DNA from: a virus
Virus record (IMG/VR): IMGVR_UViG_3300048592_001404
Coordinates: 1-64,000 of that record
DNA length: 64,000 bases
Strand: one strand, 5' to 3'
A program made the position numbers and the translations under genes. A model generated the notes under the pieces. It did no database searches. It had not been told where the DNA came from and saw only the letters and a list, made by a program, of their open reading frames with translations. This document shows positions 15,199 through 23,935 of this stretch, one piece after another. The first letter of the stretch is position 1; every line of letters starts with the position of its first letter.

Positions 15199-17484
15199 TC
15201 AGGTGTTTGCGTATTCGATCAACTCGGCGACATGGAACGTCTCCGCCGCCGTCGTGGTCGAGCCGACGATCCTCACCGCGTAGTCCGAAACGCTGGTCAC
15301 GTTGAAGACGCAGGTGCGCCGGAGCGTGCCGTCGGACTGCACCTGATCTTCGACGGCGTCGGCGGTCTCGGTGCCTGAGAGCGTGGCGCCAGTCAGGAGC
15401 GACACCGTGCAGTCGTGCTTCACCTCGTCATAGCCTTGCAGGTCGATGATGATCTTGATGCTGGTGCTGGGCGAGCCCAGCGTCCGTTTCGTGCCGACCC
15501 AGGTGAATGAGGTTTTGGTGCGGCTCACCGTTGCCTCGGAGACCGCAAGGCCGAACCCCGGCATGAGGTCGGTCGTTCCTGTCAGCACCGCCCGGACCGG
15601 CAGGATGGCCGGAAGGCCTGAGAGGTTCGGGCCATTGGGCGGCGCATCGAGTGCGGCCCACGCGCCGTTGACCTGCACCTCGAAATCCAGCCGGCAGGCC
15701 GGCGGCGTGATGGCCTCGTTCAGGATATCGATGTCGAGGATGCCGCCCGCCAGTTGCAGCGCCGTCAGTTCAACGACCACACGCGGCGCATCGAACTTCG
15801 CGAAGTAGAGCTTCATCTTCATGTCGGAGACGAGGTTGCCGGCGAAGAAGGCGCCGTCGGTCGACACGAAGAAGGTGCCCTGCACCACGCCGTTGTCGGT
15901 GTTGGTCATGGCAACGTAGTGGTCACCGGTGGTGATGAGCACGATGGCATAGCGGCGGCCCGACTTCAGGTAGGTCGGAACGACCGGCACCATGGTCTCG
16001 ACCAGCGCCGGGAGTGCGGCGTTCTGCGCCGTCCCGCCAACCTGGATACCAGCGGCCGGCAGGACGGTCCGCGAGATCACCCGGTTGAGATCGGGCATGC
16101 CATAGGCGGTCTCGCAGACGATGATGTTGACATCGCCGCTTGCCGCCTTGCGCGAGAAGAAGAGGCCGACCTGTGAGAGCCAGCCGTCCTGACTGTTGAG
16201 GAACGTCTGCGCGATCTGCTGCCCGTTGATGCTGGCGGTCGACTTGACGGCATCCCAATAGGGCTCCTCGTAAATGTCCACCCAGAACTGGGTGACGCGG
16301 ATCCACTGGTGGTTGATCGCCGCCTTTGCGCGGTCGACGGCATTGACCTCCCACGTCTCGCCGGTGATGCGGAAGGTGCCGGTGACGGGGTCGTAGCTGC
16401 CCTGCCTCCACCACGTGGAGTTGGTGCAGACCGTGCGCGTGCTGCCATAACGGATGCGCTGGCGCGTCCGGGCAAGCTGGGTGATCGTCGTGGTCTCGAA
16501 GGTGTGCTGCGCCAGCCGGGTCTCGCCATTGTATCCGGCGAGGTTCATGCGGATGCCGTGGATGTGTTTCGGCAGCACGAAGCCGTTGTTCACGGTCACG
16601 TAAGGGTTGTTCGGGTTGAGTAGTGCCAGTGCCGCACTGTTGCTGCCGGCACTTGGGAAGCGGATGCCTTCGCCGACGACGGCATCAAAGCTTGCGTGGG
16701 CCGTCTGGCTCCCCACAAGGTCGAGGAAGTGATTGCTGCCATAGAAGATATAGGCCGACGGCTTGAAGACCCGCTCGCGCAGCTTCTCGAGCTCGACCAG
16801 GACGTCCACGAGATCGGTCTTCATGGCGTAGAGCTTGAGACGGTCCGCGAGCGCCGCGAGGTCCGTCTTGAGCGTATCGACCTGCCCGCTGATCTGTCCG
16901 CGCCAGACCTCGAGAGCGGTGGTGCGGTTCGAGACGAGCCGGAGGTTCGGCAGCTGCGTCGGCACCCACTGCTCGATCGAGACGATGCCGGACGTGTCGA
17001 GCAGGGCGTAGCAGATCACGACCACGTTGGCGTCGGTCGGCGGATAGCTCGGATCGGGGCTCTCCGTCCCCGCGACAGCCGAAAGCTCGGCGCGGCGCAG
17101 GTTCTCCATGGCGACACTCTGCGGCTCGGTCGTGCCGACCTGTGCGTCGATGAGGAAGTCGCGCGGCTGCACGTCGGTATCGACCGACTGCCCGAAGGCG
17201 ACGATCGCCACGCGCTTCCTGGTCACCAGCGGCAGGGAATTGAAGACGTCGATGACGACGTTCTCGTTGCGCGCATGGACCTCGCCGCCCGCATAAAGGC
17301 GGCCAGCCGACAGCGTGATCTCGGTCGCTGCGGTCTTCGACGCGGTAAAACCGGAATAGGCCTTGCCGCCATCGATCGCGTCCCTCACCACATGATCGAT
17401 CGAGGCGCGGGTGAAGTCCTGCATGTTGTTGAGGTCGGCGGACTGCAACTCCTGCCGGTCCCTGAAGATTACCTGGCTTTCCAC
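15199..17484 (-). CDS. Large tail protein, possibly DUF4815-like baseplate/fibre base
   Basis: This 761-aa protein starts MESQVIFRDRQELQSADLNN. Its position between gpI and the fibre gene equals P2 gpH. The N-terminal 100 residues resemble the DUF4815 class of phage base proteins. A helical stretch near residues 190-240 (VDTLKTDLAALADRLK) is followed by beta-rich regions to the C-terminus. It probably links the fibre to the baseplate; the family assignment is tentative. Confidence 0.65.
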   Translation of the reverse strand: MESQVIFRDRQELQSADLNNMQDFTRASIDHVVRDAIDGGKAYSGFTASKTAATEITLSAGRLYAGGEVHARNENVVIDVFNSLPLVTRKRVAIVAFGQSVDTDVQPRDFLIDAQVGTTEPQSVAMENLRRAELSAVAGTESPDPSYPPTDANVVVICYALLDTSGIVSIEQWVPTQLPNLRLVSNRTTALEVWRGQISGQVDTLKTDLAALADRLKLYAMKTDLVDVLVELEKLRERVFKPSAYIFYGSNHFLDLVGSQTAHASFDAVVGEGIRFPSAGSNSAALALLNPNNPYVTVNNGFVLPKHIHGIRMNLAGYNGETRLAQHTFETTTITQLARTRQRIRYGSTRTVCTNSTWWRQGSYDPVTGTFRITGETWEVNAVDRAKAAINHQWIRVTQFWVDIYEEPYWDAVKSTASINGQQIAQTFLNSQDGWLSQVGLFFSRKAASGDVNIIVCETAYGMPDLNRVISRTVLPAAGIQVGGTAQNAALPALVETMVPVVPTYLKSGRRYAIVLITTGDHYVAMTNTDNGVVQGTFFVSTDGAFFAGNLVSDMKMKLYFAKFDAPRVVVELTALQLAGGILDIDILNEAITPPACRLDFEVQVNGAWAALDAPPNGPNLSGLPAILPVRAVLTGTTDLMPGFGLAVSEATVSRTKTSFTWVGTKRTLGSPSTSIKIIIDLQGYDEVKHDCTVSLLTGATLSGTETADAVEDQVQSDGTLRRTCVFNVTSVSDYAVRIVGSTTTAAETFHVAELIEYANT

Positions 17485-17497
17485 GACGTGATTCCTT

Positions 17498-18766
17498 CTA
17501 TGCCTCGATAAAGCGTCCGAGTGTCACCGTTCCGACCTTGAGGCGGTCGCCCGCACGCGGGAAACGCCAGGTCCTGGTGTCGAGCAGGACCCTGTCCCGG
17601 AGAGATTTTGAGACGCGGACCGCCTCGCGGACCCGACCGATTGGCCTGCGGTCGCCCGTCATCAGATAGCCGTTGACGAAGGGTCCTGCCGTGCGCGGGG
17701 CAAGCCTGCCCTTGATCCGCGTGCGGATCTCGGCGTGATACGGCGGCATCCCAAGCCGCGTGAACCCGAGGTGCGTCGAGCGGATGCGGACGTCGGGGAC
17801 CCGGGCAGGATCGTGAACATGCCAGCGCTCGTAGATGAAGCGCCACGAGATCGTCGGCGGCAGATGCTTGCCTTGGATGAACTGCCGGCGCGCCGCGTAG
17901 AGCGCTGTGGGCTGACCCTCGTGCTGCTCCGCGATGTGTTGCGGCCGCACGTCGATCAGGTCCGCATCGGGCCAGGTTGTCGTATAGGTCTCGCGGCCCA
18001 GACGATAGCTGTAGCTGGCATCGCGCGGGATGCGGATCAGGCGCTGCGCCACCCCGAAATCGTCCACCAGAAACGCCCTCGCCTTCGGTGGCGCATCGAG
18101 ATGCAGCGCCCGGGTCGGCTTAGCTCCCAGGACCACTTCGTCGAAGGCGGCGGCGTGGAACCGTCCGACGCCTTCGGGCGTCACGGCGCGGATGGTGAGC
18201 GTCGTTTCCTCGCCCCGGTCCCAGAGTTTTGCCGTACGGATGAACCTCGACCACGCGCCGACGTCCTTGATGTTCGAGGCATCGAGAAAGGCCTTCGATC
18301 TGCCAAAGGCCGCCGACGTGAAATGCGCGAACTGGTACGTGCCCCGCGTCACAAAAGGATAGATGCGCAGCTGCGGAAACCGCGCGAGGAAGGCTTGCCG
18401 TTCCTCCTCCGTGAAGCCCTCCATCATGAAAGTCTTGGCCGGTGGAACGATGAAGCGGCGAGGGTCCGCACCCATGATGCGGATGTGCTCCGCAATCGAC
18501 GCCTGTGTGCCTTTGCGAGCATGCATCGGGAGCGAGCGCGCGGCGAGCGTGCGATGCGTGTCCTCTGACCACTCCTTCTCCCAGAGATCCACCGACAGGC
18601 CCCAGGCCAGCCATGCAAGATGCGTGGCCGGGATCTCCCATGGCCGCACCAGTTCCGGGATATCGACGGCGAGCTCATCGATCCGCGCGCCCGTGAGGTC
18701 GAAGGCCTTCTCGAAGGCCGTGTGGTTGGGGGGCAGCAGGGTCTGCCTGGTCATACCGTCACTCAT
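17498..18766 (-). CDS. Tail protein I (P2 gpI) with C-terminal extension
   Basis: This 422-aa protein has an N-terminal half with the gpI family pattern: LLPPNHTAFEKAFDLTGARI, then IPATHLAWLAWGLSVDLWEK. P2 gpI is about 176 aa, so this protein carries roughly 240 extra residues. The extension is rich in Arg and beta-type segments and is not recognised. It overlaps gpJ by eight bases. The extension may replace part of the baseplate rim. Confidence 0.85.
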   Translation of the reverse strand: MSDGMTRQTLLPPNHTAFEKAFDLTGARIDELAVDIPELVRPWEIPATHLAWLAWGLSVDLWEKEWSEDTHRTLAARSLPMHARKGTQASIAEHIRIMGADPRRFIVPPAKTFMMEGFTEEERQAFLARFPQLRIYPFVTRGTYQFAHFTSAAFGRSKAFLDASNIKDVGAWSRFIRTAKLWDRGEETTLTIRAVTPEGVGRFHAAAFDEVVLGAKPTRALHLDAPPKARAFLVDDFGVAQRLIRIPRDASYSYRLGRETYTTTWPDADLIDVRPQHIAEQHEGQPTALYAARRQFIQGKHLPPTISWRFIYERWHVHDPARVPDVRIRSTHLGFTRLGMPPYHAEIRTRIKGRLAPRTAGPFVNGYLMTGDRRPIGRVREAVRVSKSLRDRVLLDTRTWRFPRAGDRLKVGTVTLGRFIEA

Positions 18767-19619
18767 CGCGGATAGAACTGACGGTCACTTCGATGGCCTC
18801 GACCGCGTAGACCTCGGTCACATCAAGAACCAGATCCTCCGCCGGGGAGACAAGGTCGACCGAATGGACGCCTTCCTGATGCAGCGCCGCATAGAGCGCC
18901 GATCGCCGAAGGTTCATGCCGAGCATGCGGTTCTTCTCCACCCATGAGGTGACGGCGGCGAGCGCCCGCTGCCGCACCACTTGCGCATCAGGGCCGGGGT
19001 AAAGGGTCAGCTTCGCAGCGACCCGCGTGCGCCGGATGACGGGCGCCAGCACCTCCACCACATCGGTGAGCGGGCGGATCGCTTCGTTACCCAGTTGAAG
19101 CCTTACGGCCTCACGCTCCGCGAGCGTGGGTATGGGGTCGGCGCCCTCCTTCAGAACGGTGACGCGCACCACGCCGGGACGGCGCGAAACCGCTGAGACA
19201 TCCCGCGCCCACGGCGCCACCGTCAGCGCATGATACTGATAGGCGCCCTCTGGCCCCGCGACCGAGAAGGCCTCCGGCGCTAGCTGGATCCGGCGGCGGA
19301 ACCTGTCGTCCGTCTCGCCAGCCTGCCGCGCCGTGGCGAACAGCGCACCGAGATGATCGAGGTTCGTACCATATGAAGAGGCGAGCAGCACGGCCCTTGC
19401 CGCATCGTTGATGCGCGCGCGGAGACCCATCTCCCGGTAGGCGAAAGCCTCGATGAGCTTCCGCGCCGGCTCGCTCTCGAGGTCGATCACGCCCGCGATG
19501 AGCGGAAAGCGTTCCACCAGATCGTTCTGCATCGCGGTAACGATCGCCTCGTAGTCCAGTGTCTCGATGATGTCGGGGGGTGCCAGCCCTGAGAGATCGA
19601 TGGCGGTGAAGCGGCTCAT
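18759..19619 (-). CDS. Baseplate assembly protein J (P2 gpJ)
   Basis: This 286-aa baseplate wedge protein has its start at MSRFTAIDLSGLAPP, overlapping the gpW stop by four bases (ATGA). The long open frame upstream belongs to the gpW region in another frame. Segments such as ETLDYEAIVTAMQNDLVERF and LASSYGTNLDHLGALFATAR identify the family. Confidence 0.9.
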   Translation of the reverse strand: MSRFTAIDLSGLAPPDIIETLDYEAIVTAMQNDLVERFPLIAGVIDLESEPARKLIEAFAYREMGLRARINDAARAVLLASSYGTNLDHLGALFATARQAGETDDRFRRRIQLAPEAFSVAGPEGAYQYHALTVAPWARDVSAVSRRPGVVRVTVLKEGADPIPTLAEREAVRLQLGNEAIRPLTDVVEVLAPVIRRTRVAAKLTLYPGPDAQVVRQRALAAVTSWVEKNRMLGMNLRRSALYAALHQEGVHSVDLVSPAEDLVLDVTEVYAVEAIEVTVSSIRDE

Positions 19620-20038
19620 TGCGACAGCCTCTCCTCGATCAGCAGGCCGTCCGGATTGGTGTAGGCGTCGAGCCGCCTGGCACCCGCCGCCGTAAAATCC
19701 CCGTAAACGGCGCGCGGCCGGTACTCGCCCTCGAGAAACACATGAAGCTGCCCGTCGCGCGTCACTTTGACGGCCTCGATGCGGGTCACCCGGAAGCGCG
19801 GTTCCCACTGCTCGATGGCCGAGGTGATTGCCGCGAAGTAGGGCACCACCTCGTCTGGCGTGATCAGACGTCCCAGCAGGTTCGGGACGAAGGAGCCGTA
19901 CCACTCGCGCATGATGCGCGAGCCGAAGCGGGTGTCGAATATGTCCCGGAGCGACTGGATCACATGCTCCCAGCCAGTCAGGATGCCACCGGTCGTTGCG
20001 TCGAGGCCGACAGAGGGATCACGGAGATTGACGCTCAT
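19616..20038 (-). CDS. Baseplate wedge protein W (P2 gpW / T4 gp25 family)
   Basis: This 140-aa protein belongs to the gp25-like lysozyme-fold wedge proteins. The signature residues are visible in LRDIFDTRFGSRIMREWYGS and VTRIEAVKVTRDGQL. It overlaps the methyltransferase gene by four bases, which shows that the methyltransferase is part of the late operon rather than a separate transcription unit. Confidence 0.9.
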   Translation of the reverse strand: MSVNLRDPSVGLDATTGGILTGWEHVIQSLRDIFDTRFGSRIMREWYGSFVPNLLGRLITPDEVVPYFAAITSAIEQWEPRFRVTRIEAVKVTRDGQLHVFLEGEYRPRAVYGDFTAAGARRLDAYTNPDGLLIEERLSQ

Positions 20039-21597
20039 GTCTCCGCTCCGTCATTCCCGGCTTCCACCATCGCCCTGATGCGCTCGCCGATCCAGCGCAT
20101 GACGTTGACCGCCATGGAATTGCCGAGCGCCCGGTAGCGCGGGCCGTCGGGGCAGTCTTCCGCCGGTTTCTTCTTCCACGGGATGCGGGTGTGTCCTCGT
20201 GCAAAGCCTTGCAGGAATTCCGCCTCTTCGCAGGTCAAACGACGCACCAGCATTGGCAACGCCACGCAGGGCGCGGTATCGCCCTTCCCCGTCTCACCCG
20301 ACATGGTGAGGGCGTTGACAAGGTGTCCCATGTCGCCCCGACCGTTGCGAGCGATCCTTGGCTGAAAGGCATAGGCCGCAACACCGTGCTGTGCAGCGGC
20401 CTGAAGTGTGTACATGGGGTCGCCATCATCGCCGATGCCAAGCCCGGCGCGCCGGTCGCCGGTCGAAGACGGTCCGGTGCGCTTGCCCACTTCGAGCAAT
20501 GGCACCGCAACCGCCATCTGCCCGCCGCCGTTGGCGTGGCTCTTATCATGCGGCATGGCCCTGAGCGTGGGCGAAAGATCTTCCGTTGCATCGGCGCCAT
20601 GATCCTTGGCCGAGAAGGCCACGGGCACCAGCGGCGTACCTCGGCCCGTGCCATCTTCCGATGCATCGAACCCCTCGCCACGCAGCGCATGCGTGACCAG
20701 CGTCTCGGTCTCATAATCCTGCCTTCCCATGCCGCCGGCGTTAAGGCAGTGGGAGATATCGCCGGTCGAAGCCTCACCGACGAGCCCCGCGCCGCGCTGA
20801 CTGAACAGTTCCTGATTGCTGTAGCCGATGGCCCCAGTGTTGAAGGACTGATTGAGCGTCGGATGGGGGTGCTCTACGCCGTCCCAGTGGCTGCGACGCT
20901 CGTCAGGGCCTGATTGAGGGCAAGCGGCAGCGTCTTGCCGCGTTTCGCGGCGCGGCGGAGAATCCCGGCGCAGGCCTTCGAACTCAAGAAGAACCGCCGC
21001 GGGATCGATCCCCTCTCGAGCACTTGCGACAACGAACACACGACGGCGGCGTTGGGCCAGTGCGAAATATTGGGCATCGAGGATTCGCCACGCGACTGCG
21101 CGCGCGGGTCCAAGAGCCACACCCGCGTTCGTCCATTTTCCCCGTGGCGGAACGAAGGGGGTGTCCTCTCCAGAAAGGCCCGAGACGAAGCAGCCGAAGG
21201 CATTGTCGCGGACCGAGAGGACGCCGGGCACGTTCTCCCAGACGACGATGCAGGGCGGCAGTCCACACTCGGCGCGGCGTTGATCGATGGCATCGGCAAG
21301 CCTCAGAAATTCGAGGGTGAGGTTTCCACGGGCGTCATCAAGAGAGCGACGAAGGCCCGCGATCGAAAAGCCCTGGCATGGCGTACCGCCCACCAGGATG
21401 TCGGCCCCGGCGATCCAGTCCTCGTCGCGCAGCAGCGTGAAATCGCCATGGAGCGGCACGTCCGGGTAATGGTGAGTGAGCACCGCCCGGGCGAAAGGCT
21501 CGATCTCGGAGAAGGCCAGCGGCCGGAAGCCCAGCGGATGCCAGGCGACCGTCGCCGCCTCGATCCCTGAGCAGACGGACAGATAGCTCAGGCTCAA
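20035..21597 (-). CDS. DNA cytosine-5 methyltransferase in the baseplate operon
   Basis: This 520-aa C5 methyltransferase has motif I at the N-terminus (YLSVCSGIEAATVAW), catalytic motif IV GGTPCQGFSIAG near residue 71, motif VI VVWENVPGV and motif VIII LAQRRRRVFVVA. A long variable region of about 200 residues (target recognition) precedes motif X, RYRALGNSMAVNVMRWI, near the C-terminus. It is embedded between baseplate V and W genes with overlapping stop and start codons at the W side. Expected role: methylation of phage or host DNA, possibly to escape restriction. No partner endonuclease is adjacent. Confidence 0.92.
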   Translation of the reverse strand: MSLSYLSVCSGIEAATVAWHPLGFRPLAFSEIEPFARAVLTHHYPDVPLHGDFTLLRDEDWIAGADILVGGTPCQGFSIAGLRRSLDDARGNLTLEFLRLADAIDQRRAECGLPPCIVVWENVPGVLSVRDNAFGCFVSGLSGEDTPFVPPRGKWTNAGVALGPARAVAWRILDAQYFALAQRRRRVFVVASAREGIDPAAVLLEFEGLRRDSPPRRETRQDAAACPQSGPDERRSHWDGVEHPHPTLNQSFNTGAIGYSNQELFSQRGAGLVGEASTGDISHCLNAGGMGRQDYETETLVTHALRGEGFDASEDGTGRGTPLVPVAFSAKDHGADATEDLSPTLRAMPHDKSHANGGGQMAVAVPLLEVGKRTGPSSTGDRRAGLGIGDDGDPMYTLQAAAQHGVAAYAFQPRIARNGRGDMGHLVNALTMSGETGKGDTAPCVALPMLVRRLTCEEAEFLQGFARGHTRIPWKKKPAEDCPDGPRYRALGNSMAVNVMRWIGERIRAMVEAGNDGAET

Positions 21598-21875
21598 GTG
21601 GCGGACCGCCTAGGCTTGCGGGACGACGCCTGGGAATCGGTTTTCTGCTCACTGACCGGCGCGGTCGGGAGTTCAGGCGGAGCCGCGACAATGACAGGCG
21701 CGACATCGGGCGTGCCGGTGGCGCTCTGATCAGGGTCGGGCAGTCGGACGAGAGTACCAAGCCGCAACTCATGCTCGGCCTGGCGCTCGGTGAGGTCGAG
21801 AACAGTCCCGACCCCGGCATTGCGATGGGCCGCGACGAAGGAGCCTGCCCTCTCGGTGATGGCGTAGCGTGGCAT
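21594..21875 (-). CDS. Hypothetical protein overlapping the methyltransferase start
   Basis: This 93-aa protein begins MPRYAITERAGSFVAAHRNA, with a Pro/Ala-rich C-terminal half that is probably disordered. It overlaps the methyltransferase start by four bases. Small proteins with a similar N-terminus occur near baseplate genes in related phages, but I cannot name a family. Confidence 0.6.
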   Translation of the reverse strand: MPRYAITERAGSFVAAHRNAGVGTVLDLTERQAEHELRLGTLVRLPDPDQSATGTPDVAPVIVAAPPELPTAPVSEQKTDSQASSRKPRRSAT

Positions 21876-22003
21876 GTCATACCTCGGTGATTAGAAGATG
21901 ATGTGATGCGGGGAGCGGATAGCGACCGCAGACAAGGTTTTTCTCCGCACGATCAGCGGAGATTTATTCCCGGTATTCTCCGCACCGGCAGCCGTGACGG
22001 ATG
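21876..22003 (-). promoter_or_regulatory. Gap with three mutually pairing segments
   Basis: On the minus strand the gap holds GCGGAGA, then TCTCCGC, then GCGGAGA again. The middle segment can pair with either flank, giving alternative hairpins between gene V and the next gene. It may tune expression of the downstream genes. No standard terminator T-run follows in the leftward direction. Confidence 0.35.
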
Positions 22004-22582
22004 TCAATTCGCCGGCACGTCGGTCAGCCCGCCGCCGGGCACCACGCCGCCATGGATGTGTGTGGACCCAATGTTCTTGCCGTTATGCGTGACCTTGCCG
22101 CCGGTGATGGCCACGCCGGTATCGCTCACTTCAATGTTGACGCCGCCAACCTTGATCGTCACGGCGGCGGACGTGAGTTTCAGGGTAGCGGTGCCAACAA
22201 CGACCTGGCAGAGGTCGTCTTTCAGTGTTGCATAGACGTTTCCATAGGTAAGGACGTTCTCGTCGGCTTTGGACGACGGAGATTTATTCTGGTCGCTCCA
22301 TGTCATCGGCAGCGCCACGGCCTGCTGCCAGTCGCCATTGGGCGAGAGTGCGGTGAACTGCTGACCCTTCGAGGGCGGTGTGTGAACCTTCAGCGCCCCC
22401 GCGATCTGGGCGTAGGGCACCCAGGGTGACAGGAAGGGCTTGCCCTCGACATCCTTGCCGAAGTTCAGCCGAACGCGCTGTTTGCCAGGATCGACCTCCT
22501 CGACCGTTCCGTGGCGCATGACGCCCGAGAAGCGGCGCTCCAGTTCTGCGATACGGGCGGCAAGCTCGACCACCTCACGCAT
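22004..22582 (-). CDS. Baseplate spike protein V (P2 gpV)
   Basis: This 192-aa protein is the membrane-piercing spike. It has an N-terminal OB-fold region (GTVEEVDPGKQRVRLNFGK) and a C-terminal beta-helix. The tip carries an HIH metal-binding motif (STHIHGGVVPGGGLTDVP), as in P2 gpV, where such a motif binds iron. It overlaps the upstream gene by eight bases. Confidence 0.92.
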   Translation of the reverse strand: MREVVELAARIAELERRFSGVMRHGTVEEVDPGKQRVRLNFGKDVEGKPFLSPWVPYAQIAGALKVHTPPSKGQQFTALSPNGDWQQAVALPMTWSDQNKSPSSKADENVLTYGNVYATLKDDLCQVVVGTATLKLTSAAVTIKVGGVNIEVSDTGVAITGGKVTHNGKNIGSTHIHGGVVPGGGLTDVPAN

Positions 22583-23384
22583 CGGCGATGCGGGCCAGCG
22601 AAGTGTGGTGGTTCACCACGACAGGATCGGGCGCACCCGCGACCTCCGCTTCCTCGAACATCTGCGGATCCTCTGACAAATCCAGCATGGGTCCGAGGCC
22701 AATCGCATCTGCGGTTTCCAGATGAATGCCCAGCATGTTGGCCGCACGGCGCCAGTCGGCGAGTGGCGCACCTTCGATTTCAGCGCGCAGCATTTGAGCG
22801 ATGGGCGCCAGATCGGTGTCCTCTTCCATCGCGGACAGCAAATCCGCCCATGCCGTGCCGTCACCGATCGCAGCACCATTGGTGGGCGGCTCGATCAGGT
22901 CGCAGGTCAGCACGATCTGCCGCGCGGCAAAGCGCACACCCTTCTCGACCGAGGCGCCGCGCCGCGACAGGCGGCGCGAGATGCGCGGCACGAGTTTCAT
23001 CCAGACGCGCGACCAGTCACAGCGCTCGCGGGTCAGCGCCTCCATGACCTGATGCTCCATCATGTCAAGCGCGAGTTCCATGCCCTCATCGGTGTGCGGG
23101 ATGGCAATCATAGTCTCACCATCCTCCCCCGCCTGAAACTCGACCCGCGCCGCGATGGCAGCCTCGATAACAAGATCACAGGACACATTTCCGTGGAACA
23201 GATCGCGCCCCGTAACCTCCATCTCGTGATCGTCGGTGGTGACAATCAGGATGGGCTGGCGTTCTTCCGCAACGGTCTGGTCGATGGGCGCGATGGCACT
23301 GTCATAGACGCGCGCTTCCGCCAGTGTTGCACCACGCAAGCAGCGTGCCGCAGCAATACGCATGGCAAGACGGGCGAGGCTCAT
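22575..23384 (-). CDS. Conserved hypothetical phage protein between head and baseplate modules
   Basis: This 269-aa protein begins MSLARLAMRIAAARCLRGAT. The middle contains IPHTDEGMELALDMMEHQVM, and the C-terminus is acidic. Its position, between the head-completion gene and spike V, suggests a tail terminator or connector role as found in related prophages, but no family could be assigned. Confidence 0.6.
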   Translation of the reverse strand: MSLARLAMRIAAARCLRGATLAEARVYDSAIAPIDQTVAEERQPILIVTTDDHEMEVTGRDLFHGNVSCDLVIEAAIAARVEFQAGEDGETMIAIPHTDEGMELALDMMEHQVMEALTRERCDWSRVWMKLVPRISRRLSRRGASVEKGVRFAARQIVLTCDLIEPPTNGAAIGDGTAWADLLSAMEEDTDLAPIAQMLRAEIEGAPLADWRRAANMLGIHLETADAIGLGPMLDLSEDPQMFEEAEVAGAPDPVVVNHHTSLARIADA

Positions 23385-23421
23385 GCCGAAACATCCTTGC
23401 TGCTGGAAACGTCAGACTGGA

Positions 23422-23446
23422 AACCGTTCCCGAGCGGAACGGTTTT
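23422..23446. repeat. Perfect hairpin, 10-bp stem
   Basis: AAACCGTTCC (23422-23431), loop CGAGC, GGAACGGTTT (23437-23446). On the plus strand it is followed by a T-run, so it could act as a rightward terminator. It shares the core GTTCC-N5-GGAAC with the next hairpin. Confidence 0.7.
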
Positions 23447-23472
23447 GCCGGAGGGCAACTTCCTGGGGTACT

Positions 23473-23503
23473 GGGGGCATGTTCCGGTCGGGAACATGCC
23501 CCC
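23473..23503. repeat. Perfect hairpin, 13-bp stem
   Basis: GGGGGCATGTTCC (23473-23485), loop GGTCG, GGAACATGCCCCC (23491-23503). The stem is GC-rich and is not followed by a T-run on either strand. It lies in the only gap (about 130 bases) between the head and baseplate parts of the late operon. An attenuator or processing site is possible. Confidence 0.7.
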
Positions 23504-23517
23504 TGCAGTGCTCAAGT

Positions 23518-23934
23518 TCATTCCGCAACATCCTCCCGGACCAGAAGAAGGTTGAGATCTCCCATGCTGGTCGGATGAACGGCGGCAATAGCGAAGGATG
23601 GGCTTCCACATCGCGCCGGCAATCTCAGAAGATCACCCTTGGCTGGCCGGAACCCAAGTTCGGCAACCTGAGCAGAGCCGATCCAGAACGCACTCTGCTC
23701 AGCGACGATACGCGTCGTGCCGGTGAACTCCCCGCCCCGGCTCTGCCCCCGGAGATCGGACGGCGCGGCCAGAGATGAGAAGATGCCCCTGACCTTCACC
23801 GCCATCCGGTCGGCATCGGCTGCTGACTCGACATATTGTGACGCATGCCTTGGGACGAGAACCGCCTCCTCGCCGAAGGATGCAAGCGCCGCCGAGGAGG
23901 CCAGCGCGTCGAAGTCATCGAAGGCTGACGTCAC
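23518..23934 (-). CDS. Putative head-tail joining protein
   Basis: This 138-aa protein follows the major capsid gene by one base. It begins MTSAFDDFDALASSAALASF and ends with the beta-type segment PTSMGDLNLLLVREDVAE. Genes at this place in lambda-like head modules commonly encode head-tail joining or stopper proteins; this is inferred from position and size only. Confidence 0.6.
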   Translation of the reverse strand: MTSAFDDFDALASSAALASFGEEAVLVPRHASQYVESAADADRMAVKVRGIFSSLAAPSDLRGQSRGGEFTGTTRIVAEQSAFWIGSAQVAELGFRPAKGDLLRLPARCGSPSFAIAAVHPTSMGDLNLLLVREDVAE

Positions 23935-23935
23935 C

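Noticed and set aside
21957-22289. CGGAGATTTATTC repeat pair as an insertion element duplication
   Set aside because: Only 13 bp, one copy inside the intact gene V frame, and no terminal inverted repeats or transposase.
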